From the NCBI GenBank assembly GCA_002254845.1, contig NKPT01000001.1, positions 159,246 to 223,245 on the forward strand: a DNA stretch of 64,000 nt, read 5' to 3'. The DNA is from Chloracidobacterium sp. CP2_5A. GTDB taxonomy: Bacteria; Acidobacteriota; Blastocatellia; Chloracidobacteriales; Chloracidobacteriaceae. The notes beneath the pieces were generated by a model, which was not told the origin of the DNA, did not search any database, and saw nothing but the letters and a program-made list of their open reading frames with translations. Below, piece after piece: positions 9,013-18,242 of this stretch (within the stretch, counting starts at the first letter, position 1; each line of letters begins with the position of its first letter). A program made the translations under genes and the position numbers.

Positions 9013-11484
9013 ATGAACGCTTTGTCCGAGCCAACTCGACCATCCCGCTGGACGGCGCTCGTTGTTCAGCTGGCGCTGATGGTCAGCCTGCTTTTCGGCG
9101 CCGCCGCCTTAAAGGCCGCGGCGCAAACAGCGGCGTCTCCAGCGCCGCCCGCCGTAAGCGGACGCGCCGTCGCCGCCAGCGGCGCGCCGATTACCGGCGC
9201 GACGGCGCGGCTGCGCGGGCTGACCGTCGGCGTTGTTCAAACGGCGCAGACCAACGCTGACGGCGCATTCCAGTTCGATCAACTGACGCCGGGCGACTAC
9301 GAAATCACGGTGACAGCCGACCAGTGCCAGGCGGCGACAAAAGCCGTCAAAGTGAGCGGCGGCGTGGCGACGGTCACTTTGACGCTCGATATTTCGCCAC
9401 TCGCGGAAAACATCGTTGTCGGCGCCAACAGCATCGTCGGCGCAAGCGAGTCGCTGGCGCGCATCCCCGGCGCCGTCGACATTCTTGACGAGCGCACGTT
9501 ACAACTCAGTCGCGTCTTCAATGTCAACGAGGCGCTGCGCAAGCTGCCCGGCGTCCACGTCCGCGATGAGGAAGGCTTCGGGCTACGCCCCAATATCGGC
9601 ATTCGCGGCCTCAACCCGACGCGCTCGGCGAAGGTTTTACTGCTTGAAGACGGGCTGCCGCTTGCATTCGCGCCTTACGGCGACAACGCTTCTTACTATC
9701 ATCCGCCTGTCGAGCGGTTTGAAATCATCGAGGCGATCAAGGGATCGGGGCAGATTCTCTATGGCCCGGTCACGATTGGAGGCGTGATCAACTACATCAC
9801 GCCCAACCCGCCCGACTCGCCAAGCGGCTCGCTGCTGTTGGTCGGCGGCAACCGCGATTATTTCAACGGTCTCGTCACCTATGGCTGGAAGCTGGGCAGT
9901 ACCGGCTTCCTGGTTGATTTCATGCGCAAGCAGGGCGAGGGCGCGCGCGACAACGTCCGCAGCGGTCTCTACGATTTCAACTTCAAGTCGGTCTCAACCT
10001 TCGGCCTGCGGCACGCGCTAACCTTCAAAGCGAGCTACTACGATGAAGACTCGCGCGTGACCTATTCAGGACTGCGGCTCGATGAATTCGCCGCTAACCC
10101 GCGCCAGAACCCATTTCGCAATGACGCAACCGATTTCCGGCGCTTCGGCGCGGCGGTCGTCCACAGCTTTGTGATCAACCCGAATCTGCTGCTGACGACG
10201 AGCGTTTACGGCTCGACGTTTGACCGCGACTGGTGGCGGCAGTCAAGCAACTCCGCGCAGCGCCCGAATCGCATCGGCGTCGGCGGCTGCCGGGGAATGA
10301 TTGACCTCTTCACCACCTGCGGCAACGAGGGGCGGCTGCGCAACTACTACACGTTCGGCGTGACGCCGCAGGCGCGGGCGAGCTTTGGCTTTGGCCGGGT
10401 TCGCAACGAGCTTGACTTTGGCTTCCGCTACCACCGGGAAAATCAGGAGCGGCGACAAGTCAATGGCTCGACGCCGACGGCGCGGACGGGCGTGGTCGTT
10501 GAAAACAACTTTCGCGGCAACGACGCCTTTTCCGGCTATATCCAGAATCGCTTCATCATTGGGAATTTGACCATCACGCCGGGCGTCCGCGTGGAGCGGG
10601 TGTCGTTTGTCCGCGCCAACCGGCTGGCCAACGACGGGAACGGCGCGCGCGGCAAGACCATTCTGACGCAGGCGGTGCCAGGCGTTGGGGCGTCTTACAA
10701 TATCAAGCAGCGCGTGACGGTATTCGCGGGCGTGCACCGGGGCTTCGCGCCGCCGCGCACGGAAGACATCATCTCCAATGTCGGCGGCGTCGTGGACCTT
10801 GCCCCCGAGCTGAGCTGGAATACGGAGGTCGGTTTTCGCAGCCTGCCGGCGCAGGGCGTCCGGCTGGACGCTTCCTATTTCCGCCTGAATTTCTCAAACC
10901 AAATTGTCCCGGCGAGCCTAGCGGGCGGCGTCGGCGCGACGCTCACCAACGGCGGCAAGACGCTTCATCAGGGGCTGGAACTCTGCGGGCGGGTGGACAG
11001 CGGTCTGTTGTTCAGGTCCGCGCACAACGTTTTTACGCGCATCAACTACACCTTCGTAGGCGACGCCCGCTTTGAGGGGCGGCGCTTCAGCAGCGTGGCT
11101 GGATTTACCAATGTTTCAGTAACGGGCAATCGGATTCCCTACACGCCGAAGCACCTGTTCACTGGGGCGTTCGGGTACTCGCACGCGCGGGGCTTCGACG
11201 TACAGATGGAAGCCGTCCACGTCAGCGAGCAGTTCGGAGACGATCTCAACCTGCGCCCTACGTCGCCGGTCAACCCGGCGGTGTTCGCCAATGGGCAGCT
11301 TGGGCTGCTGCCGGCGTACACAATTTGGAACGCGACAGCAAACTACCGCGTCGAGCCGTGGCGGACGACGTTTTTCATCACGGCAAAGAATCTGACTGAC
11401 CGGCTCTACATCGCCGACCGGGTGCGCGGGATTTTGCCGGGGCCGCCGCGCTTGGTGCAGGCCGGCTTGCGGCTGAATTTTTGA
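9013..11484 (+). CDS. FecA-like TonB-dependent outer-membrane receptor
   Basis: Outer-membrane beta-barrel importer of 823 residues, probably for a ferric chelate. A signal peptide (hydrophobic residues about 16-40) is followed by a CarboxypepD_reg-like beta-sandwich (about 45-125). The plug then matches the FecA type: NEALRKLPGVHVRDEEGFG, RPNIGIRGLNPTRSAKVLLL, GSGQILYGPVTIGGVINYIT. The barrel ends in a terminal Phe (LRLNF). The ATG at 9013 has AGGAG eight bases upstream; an upstream in-frame start would place the signal peptide internally. The N-terminal regulatory-like domain is common in Acidobacteriota and Bacteroidota receptors. The ligand (citrate or a siderophore) is not determined. 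Confidence 0.92.
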   Translation: MNALSEPTRPSRWTALVVQLALMVSLLFGAAALKAAAQTAASPAPPAVSGRAVAASGAPITGATARLRGLTVGVVQTAQTNADGAFQFDQLTPGDYEITVTADQCQAATKAVKVSGGVATVTLTLDISPLAENIVVGANSIVGASESLARIPGAVDILDERTLQLSRVFNVNEALRKLPGVHVRDEEGFGLRPNIGIRGLNPTRSAKVLLLEDGLPLAFAPYGDNASYYHPPVERFEIIEAIKGSGQILYGPVTIGGVINYITPNPPDSPSGSLLLVGGNRDYFNGLVTYGWKLGSTGFLVDFMRKQGEGARDNVRSGLYDFNFKSVSTFGLRHALTFKASYYDEDSRVTYSGLRLDEFAANPRQNPFRNDATDFRRFGAAVVHSFVINPNLLLTTSVYGSTFDRDWWRQSSNSAQRPNRIGVGGCRGMIDLFTTCGNEGRLRNYYTFGVTPQARASFGFGRVRNELDFGFRYHRENQERRQVNGSTPTARTGVVVENNFRGNDAFSGYIQNRFIIGNLTITPGVRVERVSFVRANRLANDGNGARGKTILTQAVPGVGASYNIKQRVTVFAGVHRGFAPPRTEDIISNVGGVVDLAPELSWNTEVGFRSLPAQGVRLDASYFRLNFSNQIVPASLAGGVGATLTNGGKTLHQGLELCGRVDSGLLFRSAHNVFTRINYTFVGDARFEGRRFSSVAGFTNVSVTGNRIPYTPKHLFTGAFGYSHARGFDVQMEAVHVSEQFGDDLNLRPTSPVNPAVFANGQLGLLPAYTIWNATANYRVEPWRTTFFITAKNLTDRLYIADRVRGILPGPPRLVQAGLRLNF

Positions 11485-11596
11485 GCGTCTGCCCGCGTGG
11501 CAGCGCCGGGCGCAGAGCCGCCGTCCGGCGGCGTAAAGCCGGCCTGTGAGCCAGCGATCCGGCGCGGCGCGTATTTTCAGCGCGTAGAGCGCGGGG

Positions 11597-12586
11597 TTAT
11601 CGTCCGAGGTGGCGGCGAAAGAACTTCGGTAACCGGTCGTGATGCTCCTTGACGGCGGCGCGATAGCACCGGGCGTGCGTCGCCCGCTCGACCAGCCAGA
11701 GGTCTTTTTCCTTCGCGTTGACCAGCGCGTCAAAGATCGCCTGCGAGTGATGCGGGCGCACGAATTCGTCGGCTAGCCCGTGAACAAGCTGCACCGGACA
11801 GACGATCTTGCCGGCGACGGCCAGCGGGTTGACATCCGAAACTGAGAAGTTGCCCCGGTAATTGGCGATGAGTTCGGCCAGCCAAGTGGTTGGCGCGAGC
11901 GCCGTCGAGGGGACCGGCAGCAGCTCGGCGATGTACTCGCGCGAGATCTTTTGCAGGGACGAAAATGGGCTTTCAGCCCACACTGCCGCGACGCGCAGAT
12001 CACGGGCTGCGGTCTGAAGAGCGATGGCCGCGCCCATCGAGATGCCAACCAGCCCGAACCGCTGATCGCGCAGGCGAAACTTGCGCGAGATGTGGTCAAG
12101 CGCCGCGCTGACATCCCGCACTTCATGATAGCCGTAGGTCACAAAGCGCCCGCCGCTGTGCCCATGCGCCCGCCCGTCAAAGAGAAACACGTTGAAGCCA
12201 GCCGCGTAGAGCATGACGCCGAAGCGAATGAGGCTCGTCCGATTGCCGGTCACGCCGTGGAGCGCCACGACTGTCGGGCGCCACCAGCCGCGATCCAGAA
12301 ACCAGCCGGTCAGCTTCGTCCCGTCATACGAGATAAACTGCGTTTCGCGGTACGGGATGCGCCGCGCCCAGAGATAGTCCCGCAGTCGCAGGCTTTCGAG
12401 GTGGCGGCGACGCTTTCGGCGCGGCGAGACGAGCAGCGCCGAAAGCGGGATGGCGACGGCCACCGAGACCAGCGCGTAGCCCGCCGCCACCCCGATGGCC
12501 GCCACGCTAAGGCGGCGCAGCCATTGCTTCCAGTTAGGGCGCTTCCAGTTAGGGACAGCCTGATTGTGGAGGTCGGTCAGCGGCAT
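11597..12586 (-). CDS. membrane-anchored alpha/beta hydrolase
   Basis: Serine hydrolase of 329 residues with one N-terminal membrane segment (about residues 28-52), so the catalytic domain is probably periplasmic or membrane-tethered. Catalytic elements seen: oxyanion region ALHGVTGN, nucleophile elbow GISMGA, acid in HGLADEFV and His in ERATHARCY. It resembles the YqkD/BAAT-like hydrolases in clan CL0028, with unknown substrate. The N-terminus contains an in-frame tandem repeat PNWKRPNWKQ produced by a 15-bp duplication. It runs convergently to the FecA-like gene, with 112 bases between the stops. Confidence 0.82.
   Translation of the reverse strand: MPLTDLHNQAVPNWKRPNWKQWLRRLSVAAIGVAAGYALVSVAVAIPLSALLVSPRRKRRRHLESLRLRDYLWARRIPYRETQFISYDGTKLTGWFLDRGWWRPTVVALHGVTGNRTSLIRFGVMLYAAGFNVFLFDGRAHGHSGGRFVTYGYHEVRDVSAALDHISRKFRLRDQRFGLVGISMGAAIALQTAARDLRVAAVWAESPFSSLQKISREYIAELLPVPSTALAPTTWLAELIANYRGNFSVSDVNPLAVAGKIVCPVQLVHGLADEFVRPHHSQAIFDALVNAKEKDLWLVERATHARCYRAAVKEHHDRLPKFFRRHLGR
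12526..12555. repeat. 15-bp tandem duplication inside the hydrolase N-terminus
   Basis: GCTTCCAGTTAGGGC (12526-12540) is repeated as GCTTCCAGTTAGGGA (12541-12555). Because 15 is divisible by three, it adds five residues in frame (PNWK repeated) without breaking the gene. Confidence 0.92.
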
Positions 12587-12848
12587 CTGCGAGACTCAGA
12601 CGACGGAACACAATGGCGGTGACGCGGGCGCGGCTTGCCCGCGCAAGGGATATCTTGCGCGGGAGCGCGGCGCAAACACAAGCGCCGTTAGAAGCGGCGG
12701 CGCGGATGACGACCAAGACCAACCTGATTGAGCGAGCTTTAGGTCTAGAGGCGGCGGCGCATTGCCCAGGTCGTCGAGGATGACGACCCTCCCCAAGCGC
12801 GCTGATCGGGAACCCTAAAAAATCGTTCCGCTTACTTCGGGAAGCGCG

Positions 12849-15599
12849 CTACCCGGTGCTTTTTAGTCCGCTTGAAACGGCGTTGATGGTCAACAGCAAA
12901 TCCATTAGCCGCGCCTCGCGCCGCGCCGCGTCGGACTGCGTCGCCTCGTCGCGCCATAGGCTCAGAAGCTCAATCTGTCGCCGGTGCAGGGCGTCCAGGC
13001 CGGCGCGGCGCAGTTGCATGGTGAGCGCCGTTCGCTGACGGCGTTCGGCGAGCGGCGCGCCAAAAACGGCTTCAACCCACCGGCGCGTCCGGTCAAACTC
13101 CGCCAAAATCATCTCCAGAATGTTCGCGCGAACAGCGGCTTCGGGAACTAGCTCCGCGTAGGCGCGCATCCAGGCGACGTCGGCCAGCAAGATTTGGCTG
13201 CCGACGTTCATCAGCAGCAGGCGGGTCGGGTACCACGGCAGGGCATCGCGTTGCAGAAGGGCGAACCGCGCTGGGTCGGCGGTCGCCAGGGCTTCGAGCG
13301 CCGTCCCGACGCCATACCAGCCGGGCAGGAAAAACCGCGCCTGGCTCCAGCTAAAAACCCACGGGATGGCGCGCAGATCGGCGAGGGTTCGTTGCCCGGT
13401 GCGCCGCGCCGGCCGCGATCCGATGCGGCTGGCCTCGATGGCGTCAATCGGCGTTGCGCCCGCAAAAAACTCCAGAAAGCCGGGCTGACGCAGCAGCGCT
13501 TGGTAGGCTTCGCGTCCGTGGCGGGCCAGGTCGTCGAGAACGCTTTCCAGCGGATGCGCGGCCTCCGGCGGCGTCCGCTGGGCGGCGGCGACAGCCTCGA
13601 GCGCGCCGGCGACCAACAGCTCCAACTCGTAGGTCGCCGTGATCAGGTTGGCGTATTTCTGCGAAATTGTTTCCCCCTGCTCGGTGAGTCGCAGGTCGCC
13701 GGAGACGGCGCGCGGCGGCAGGGCCCTGAGAAACCGGTGCGTCGGGCCGGCGCCGCGACTCGGCGTGCCGCCGCGTCCGTGAAAGAACCGAATGGCGACG
13801 CCGCGCGCGCGTCCGACTTCGGCGAGCTGTTCCTGCGCGCGATAGAGCGCCCACAGACTCGCAATCGGGCCAGCGTCCTTGTTGCTGTCGCTGTAGCCGA
13901 TCATGACCTGCTGGATCGGCGGCTGGTTGGTTTGGCGGCGCCAGGCGAGGCTGCGCTGCGTCATCGGATGCGTCAGAAACGCCGCCAGAATTTGGGGGCT
14001 GCGCGTCAAATCATCAATGGTTTCAAACAGCGGGACGACGGGCAGCGGACACGCCAGACCGTCCGGCGTCGGCACGGTCAGACCCGCCTCGCGCGCCAGA
14101 CCATAGACGGCGAGCAAATCCGAGGCGGAGCGCGTCATGCTAACGATGAGCGCGCCGAGGCCGTCCCAGCCATAGGTTTTGCCATGTTCGGCGACGACCC
14201 GTAGCGCCCCGACAACCGCTTGCGCGGCGGCGCCGAGCGGCGCGTTCGGCGCGGCGAAGGGGCGCGCGCGGGCGAGCTCCTCGTTCCAAAAAGCGATGCG
14301 CCGCGTCTCGTCCCAGGCGGCGTAGTCGTCGTTCGCGCCGGCTGCCGCTAAAAGTTCCGTGACGGCGCGTTCATGCATGGCGCTGTTTTGGCGAATGTCG
14401 AGGACGGCAAGGTGGAAGCCGAACACATCCGCCAGACGGAGCGCCGGCCAGACATCGCCTTCGCAGAGCCGCCGCGCGCCGACGGCGCAGAGCGCCGCGC
14501 CGAGACGGCGCAAGTCGGTCGCCAGCTCGGCGGCCGTCCGGTAGGGCGCTTGAGCCGCCGCGGATGGGGCGTCGTCGTTCGGCAGGCGGGCGAGCATGAC
14601 GTTGACGGCCTGCCGCCAGGATTCATAGGGGTTGCGCGTCAGGGCGGCGCGGAGCGCCGGATCGGCAGCGGCGGCGGCTTCGCGCAGAAACGCGTGGAGA
14701 TCGTCAGGCGGCGCCTGGCGGCGGTCCGAGAGGCTGAGGCGCGCCGCGAGATCGGTCAGCCGGCGGCGCAGCAGCTCGACAGCGGTTCGGCGCAGCGCGC
14801 GCAGGGTTTCACGGGTGGTGTCAGGGGTGACGAGCGGATGGCCGTCGCGGTCGCCGCCGACCCACGTGCCGAATGTCAGGCGCGGCCACTGCGCCGGGTC
14901 GCTTGGTCGCGCGGCAGGATCGAGTCCAAGTTCATCCCAGGCTTCCAGCAGACGCCGGTCGAGCCACCCGACGGCTTCGGGGAGCGTCGTCGTCAGGTAG
15001 TGCAGGACGTTGCGCAATTCGTCGGCGACGGCGGGTTTTTCGAGGTAGATTTCGCCGGTGCGCCACAGTCGCTCGAGTTCGCGCTTGATGTCGTCGCGAA
15101 TAGCGCGACGCTCATTGGGCGTCCAGACGGAGTTTTCGAGCTTGACAAGCAGGAGGTACAGTCGTCGGTGGTGTTCGAGGACAGTCGCTCGCTTAGCTTC
15201 GGTTGGGTGCGCGGTCAGGACGGGTTCGACGCGCAGGCAGGCCAGGCGGGCGGCGATAGCGGCGGCGTCTTCACCGAGCGCTTGCGCGCGGCGGAGCGCC
15301 GCGCCCCACAGTCCCGGCTCGGCGGCGCAGCCGGCGCTGGCTTCAAGCGCCCGACGATTTTGGGCGGCGGCGTTTTCTTCCGCCATGTTGAGCAACTGAA
15401 AAACAATTGAGCAGACTTGGACAAACCGTTCGTGGCGTTCGGGCAGCGGGCGCGCGCCCTCGCGGACCGATAGCGCGGCGACCAGGTCCGACTCGCCAGC
15501 TTCTTCGAGCGCTTCCCGGAAGCACTCGACTAGAAAGCGATAATCCCGCTCGGCGCGGGCCAGGTCAGCCAGCGCGGAAGAAGCGATGGGGATGGTCAT
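12849..15599 (-). CDS. ppc: phosphoenolpyruvate carboxylase
   Basis: Anaplerotic enzyme carboxylating PEP to oxaloacetate; cytoplasmic tetramer. It has 916 residues, normal for the bacterial type. Signatures seen: VLTAHPTEAKRATV with the catalytic His, GGDRDGHPLVT, GYSDSNKDAG, FFHGRGGTPSRGAGP and the C-terminal TINAVSSGLKSTG, which ends with Gly as usual. The ATG at 15599 starts MTIPIASSALADLARAERDY; no better start is visible. No PEPC kinase or partner gene is adjacent. The opposite strand carries long GC-driven open frames that are not genes. Confidence 0.97.
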   Translation of the reverse strand: MTIPIASSALADLARAERDYRFLVECFREALEEAGESDLVAALSVREGARPLPERHERFVQVCSIVFQLLNMAEENAAAQNRRALEASAGCAAEPGLWGAALRRAQALGEDAAAIAARLACLRVEPVLTAHPTEAKRATVLEHHRRLYLLLVKLENSVWTPNERRAIRDDIKRELERLWRTGEIYLEKPAVADELRNVLHYLTTTLPEAVGWLDRRLLEAWDELGLDPAARPSDPAQWPRLTFGTWVGGDRDGHPLVTPDTTRETLRALRRTAVELLRRRLTDLAARLSLSDRRQAPPDDLHAFLREAAAAADPALRAALTRNPYESWRQAVNVMLARLPNDDAPSAAAQAPYRTAAELATDLRRLGAALCAVGARRLCEGDVWPALRLADVFGFHLAVLDIRQNSAMHERAVTELLAAAGANDDYAAWDETRRIAFWNEELARARPFAAPNAPLGAAAQAVVGALRVVAEHGKTYGWDGLGALIVSMTRSASDLLAVYGLAREAGLTVPTPDGLACPLPVVPLFETIDDLTRSPQILAAFLTHPMTQRSLAWRRQTNQPPIQQVMIGYSDSNKDAGPIASLWALYRAQEQLAEVGRARGVAIRFFHGRGGTPSRGAGPTHRFLRALPPRAVSGDLRLTEQGETISQKYANLITATYELELLVAGALEAVAAAQRTPPEAAHPLESVLDDLARHGREAYQALLRQPGFLEFFAGATPIDAIEASRIGSRPARRTGQRTLADLRAIPWVFSWSQARFFLPGWYGVGTALEALATADPARFALLQRDALPWYPTRLLLMNVGSQILLADVAWMRAYAELVPEAAVRANILEMILAEFDRTRRWVEAVFGAPLAERRQRTALTMQLRRAGLDALHRRQIELLSLWRDEATQSDAARREARLMDLLLTINAVSSGLKSTG

Positions 15600-15783
15600 C
15601 GCGGTTGCGCTCCTCGTCAGGTGTCGGCGCGGGAAGCTCTCGCCGTAGCGACGCCCTAAGCAAGCCTAGCACACGGCGCCCGCCTGCCGACGCAGCGCCT
15701 TGGCGGAGGTTGCCCAACGCGCTGGTCGCGGACGCGACCGGCTGTTACACTGGCGGGCGCAGGGCGTCAAGCCGACGGTGAAC

Positions 15784-16089
15784 ATGGGCGAGCGCAAACG
15801 GCGCGCCGCCGAGGAAGCGCAGCCATTCAAGAACCAGTCCGCAACCAAGAATCAGCAAGCCGCTCAGTGGAACGAGCGGCTTAGAGAGCTTTCAGAGAGC
15901 TTAAGGATAAACCTCGCGACGATGGGGCTATTGAAGAAGCCGCGTGTGACCTTCACGGCCTCAACCCGCACAAAAAGCCGGTGGCGGACACCCCGGATGC
16001 CCGAGGAGCTCAGGGACATCATTGAAGCTAAGGGGCGGGAGGTGGCCGCGGCGCTGGCCGCCTTGAGATCCTTGAGATCAAAGCGCTGA
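15784..16089 (+). CDS. small hypothetical protein, basic, doubtful
   Basis: A possible 101-residue protein from ATG 15784, lying in a 579-base stretch between ppc and the SnoaL-like gene. It is Arg/Lys/Gln-rich in its first half and ends with a helical segment MPEELRDIIEAKGREVAAAL. No family is recognised and no strong ribosome binding site is seen. The end contains a 9-bp direct repeat (CTTGAGATC twice, 16062-16079) encoding the repeated Leu-Arg-Ser. It may be a real small gene, a remnant or chance. Confidence 0.3.
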   Translation: MGERKRRAAEEAQPFKNQSATKNQQAAQWNERLRELSESLRINLATMGLLKKPRVTFTASTRTKSRWRTPRMPEELRDIIEAKGREVAAALAALRSLRSKR

Positions 16090-16178
16090 GCGCGGAAAGG
16101 GCGCATACGAATCACGGCACCCGCGTCAGCGTATCAACCAGCAGCCAGGACGGTTTCAACATGCCAAAGGAGTGAGCG

Positions 16179-16586
16179 ATGATCCCTCAAGCGCCAATTG
16201 AAAGCCCCGAATCCAAGAAGGCGGTGTTTCGCAAGTTGGTCGACGCCTATGCAGCCTGCAACCTCTCTGCGCTGGACGAGGTGATCGCTCCCAACTATGT
16301 CGGTCACGCGTCCGCCGGGGATCGCGATCTCGAAGGATTCCGACAGAGCATTCTGCACTTTCACCATCTCTTCATCTACAGCGGGGACTCGTTTCAAGTC
16401 GACGACCAGTTTGTAGAGGGCAACAAGGTGGCCACGCGCATGACGGCGCGCGTCAAGTCGCGCGCGACCGGCGAGCCAATCACGCTTATCGGCATCAATC
16501 TCGCGCGCATTGTGAACGGCAAGATCGTGGAAGAGTGGAACGTGTGGGAGCCGCTTCAGCCCCAAGCGGCGCTACGTCAGCAGTAA
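16179..16586 (+). CDS. SnoaL-like / NTF2-fold protein
   Basis: A 135-residue single-domain protein of the NTF2-like superfamily (SnoaL-like polyketide cyclase or ester-cyclase group). Seen: FRKLVDAYAACNLSALDEVI at the start, NYVGHASAGDRDLEGFRQSI, and the later strands ATRMTARVKSRATG and NLARIVNGKIVEEWNVWE. A clear AAAGGAG site lies before the ATG. The substrate is unknown, and such proteins can be enzymes or binding proteins. The stop codon is followed after one base by an attC-like sequence, and the next gene begins 18 bases after that sequence ends, as in integron cassettes. Confidence 0.8.
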   Translation: MIPQAPIESPESKKAVFRKLVDAYAACNLSALDEVIAPNYVGHASAGDRDLEGFRQSILHFHHLFIYSGDSFQVDDQFVEGNKVATRMTARVKSRATGEPITLIGINLARIVNGKIVEEWNVWEPLQPQAALRQQ

Positions 16587-16587
16587 G

Positions 16588-16684
16588 GCCTAGCAAAATC
16601 CCCGGAGCGAAGGGGGGCGGAGCGATGTCAGTTGCCAATCCAAGCGCGCCGGGCTGCCCGCGCCGCTCAGTTTGATTGTTAGCC
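16588..16684 (+). repeat. attC-like recombination site between two small genes (candidate)
   Basis: The segment runs from GCCTAGC (16588-16594), immediately after the SnoaL-like stop, to GTTAGCC (16678-16684), with partly self-complementary GC-rich sequence between. Integron attC sites are bounded by RYYYAAC and GTTRRRY; the right end fits apart from the base after GTTAG, and the left end has AGC for AAC. Position and length (97 bases) suit a cassette junction. Folding and covariance were not tested. Confidence 0.35.
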
Positions 16685-16701
16685 TGAATTGGAAACGCGC
16701 C

Positions 16702-17187
16702 ATGAGAGTCATTCTGCTGGGTAATGCGAGAGCGGGAAAAAGCGCCATGGCCCGTCAATTGGCACGCAGCCAATCGATCCCCTGGCTTTCCCTGGACGAA
16801 ATAACTTGGGCAGAAGGCGCGGAACGCCTGCCGCTCGAAGAAAGCGCGCAAGCTCTCCGCGCGTTCCTGGACAGCAACGAGCGCTGGGTTATTGAGGGCT
16901 GCTATAGCGACTTGATCGAGCTAGCCCTTCCTTTCTGCGATGAATTGCGGTTTCTCAACCCCGGAATTGAGGTATGCGTTGCCCACTGCTTGAAGAGGCC
17001 ATGGGAGCCTGAAAAGTTTTCCTCGGAGAAAGAGCAGAAAGAAACGCTAGCCAATTTGATTGCCTGGGTTCAAGAATACGAAACTCGAGCTGACGAGTGC
17101 GGCTTGAAACGTCATCGACGGCTTTTCGAGAGTTTTTCTGGAAAGAAGAGAGAGTACAAGAGCATTGATGAGTACATCGAAGGCTAG
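16702..17187 (+). CDS. P-loop small-molecule kinase-like protein (topology-modulation / AAA_17 type)
   Basis: A 161-residue P-loop protein resembling adenylate or shikimate kinases and the FlaR 'topology modulation' family. Walker A is GNARAGKS at residues 7-14. SLDEITW follows, then VIEGCYSDLIELALPFCDELRFLNP and the C-terminal LKRHRRLFESFSGKKREY. The ATG at 16702 places the P-loop at the usual distance; an earlier in-frame ATT/GTG-type start is possible. The base composition is visibly poorer in GC than in the neighbours (codons such as GAA, AAA, TTT are frequent), suggesting foreign origin. The function is not known for close relatives. Confidence 0.75.
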   Translation: MRVILLGNARAGKSAMARQLARSQSIPWLSLDEITWAEGAERLPLEESAQALRAFLDSNERWVIEGCYSDLIELALPFCDELRFLNPGIEVCVAHCLKRPWEPEKFSSEKEQKETLANLIAWVQEYETRADECGLKRHRRLFESFSGKKREYKSIDEYIEG

Positions 17188-17359
17188 GAATCGCTTCGAG
17201 AGGGACGCTCCGCCAGCAAGCTTCGCTGGCTGTCTCAGCGCTCCTTAGGCGGCAGGCTGCCGTTAGCTCGCGACGGCCTAACGGGGCGGGCCGACGAGGC
17301 CCGCAGGTTGCGGCTTGTTCGTTGGCAAAGCGCCAGTCCACAGGCTGCCTGCCACAATC

Positions 17360-17389
17360 TATCAGCTCTTGCCTTATCAGCTCTTGCCG
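17360..17389. repeat. 15-bp tandem duplication
   Basis: TATCAGCTCTTGCCT (17360-17374) is followed directly by TATCAGCTCTTGCCG (17375-17389), differing only in the last base. It is intergenic. Confidence 0.92.
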
Positions 17390-17557
17390 GCCGACTTGAA
17401 TCAACGGTATCAAGCCGTTAGGCGGTAAAGCCTGGATGGCGCGACTGGAAGCGCTCGCCGCCGCCTAGCTCGCGGCGCGTCAATCAATAAGAGCTTCAGC
17501 TTGGAAGCGACGCGGCGTCATACAAGCTGCGCGAGCGAAGCGCCCGAACGAAGCCGC

Positions 17558-17591
17558 CAACGCTTCGCCGAATGCAACGCTTCGCCGAATG
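17558..17591. repeat. 17-bp perfect tandem duplication upstream of the HD gene
   Basis: CAACGCTTCGCCGAATG occurs twice in succession (17558-17574 and 17575-17591). It ends four bases before the ribosome binding site of the HD-domain gene and creates alternative out-of-frame or distant ATG codons. Confidence 0.93.
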
Positions 17592-17609
17592 ACCGGGAGG
17601 CAAAAGCCT

Positions 17610-18242
17610 ATGCTGAGCGAACGCTATGATGAGGCGCTGGTCTTTGCTCACCAGCTCCACCGCCGCCAGAAGCGCAAGGGCGGGACAACGCCTTACATCG
17701 CGCATTTGCTTTCCGTTTCGGCGCTCGCGCTAGAACATGGGGCTGACGAGGATCAAGCCATCGCGGCGCTTCTGCACGACGCCGTCGAAGACCAGGGCGG
17801 CGACGCGGCGCGACAGGAAATCCGGCGGCGCTTCGGCGATCGCGTTGCCGCCCTGGTGGACGACTGTACCGACGCCGACCAGACGCCAAAGCCGCCTTGG
17901 CGCGCCCGCAAAGAAGCCTATTTGCGCCGCCTGCGGACGCTCCCGGAAGCCTCGCGGCTCGTCTCGCTGGCCGATAAGCTTCACAATGCGCGGGCGATCC
18001 TGCTCGATTACCGGGCGGTCGGCGAGTCGCTCTGGCTACGCTTTGAGGGCCGCCGCGAAGGCACGCTGTGGTATTACCGCTCGCTCGTCGAAATTTTCGC
18101 CGGCAGCCCGCCGCTGGCGCTCGCGAACGAACTCGAACGCACGGTCTTAGAGCTTGAGCGTCTCGCATCATTGGCAACGCCCCAAGCCGAATCCCGGCAT
18201 CCACAAGAAGGCATCCATGGCTGCTCCCGCCCTCCGACCTGA
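17610..18242 (+). CDS. HD-domain phosphohydrolase (RelA/SpoT-HD-like)
   Basis: A 210-residue metal-dependent phosphohydrolase. The N-terminal HQLHRRQKRKGGTTPYIAHL, the HD pair in AALLHDAVEDQGG and the later LVSLADKLHNARAIL match the HD half of RelA/SpoT and its stand-alone relatives, which can hydrolyse (p)ppGpp or other nucleotides. No synthetase domain is present. The ATG at 17610 is preferred over 17589 because GGGAGG lies nine bases upstream. Its last 26 bases overlap the start of the carotenoid oxygenase gene in another frame. Confidence 0.87.
   Translation: MLSERYDEALVFAHQLHRRQKRKGGTTPYIAHLLSVSALALEHGADEDQAIAALLHDAVEDQGGDAARQEIRRRFGDRVAALVDDCTDADQTPKPPWRARKEAYLRRLRTLPEASRLVSLADKLHNARAILLDYRAVGESLWLRFEGRREGTLWYYRSLVEIFAGSPPLALANELERTVLELERLASLATPQAESRHPQEGIHGCSRPPT

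Larger units (their letters stand above)
17188..17609. repeat. 422-base intergenic stretch with attC-like heptamers and hairpins
   Basis: No gene is visible. The stretch holds a stem around GCCAGC/GCTGGC (about 17209-17230), then GTTAGCT (17262-17268), GCCTAAC (17276-17282), GTTGGCA (17321-17327) and GTTAGGC (17417-17423). CGTTAG/CTAACG make a short inverted repeat, and GCCTAACG pairs perfectly with CGTTAGGC across about 148 bases. These heptamers match integron attC core sites in form. Two tandem duplications also occur here. Confidence 0.35.

Noticed and set aside
12587..12848. Open frame in the hydrolase-ppc spacer
   Set aside because: About 66 codons without a recognisable domain or ribosome binding site; the spacer shows nothing supportable.
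14373..15410. Long plus-strand open frame opposite ppc (and similar frames opposite mfd, lon, rho and uroporphyrinogen decarboxylase)
   Set aside because: They are antisense to strongly conserved enzymes, have Arg/Gly/Ala-rich non-family sequence and arise from GC-rich codon structure.
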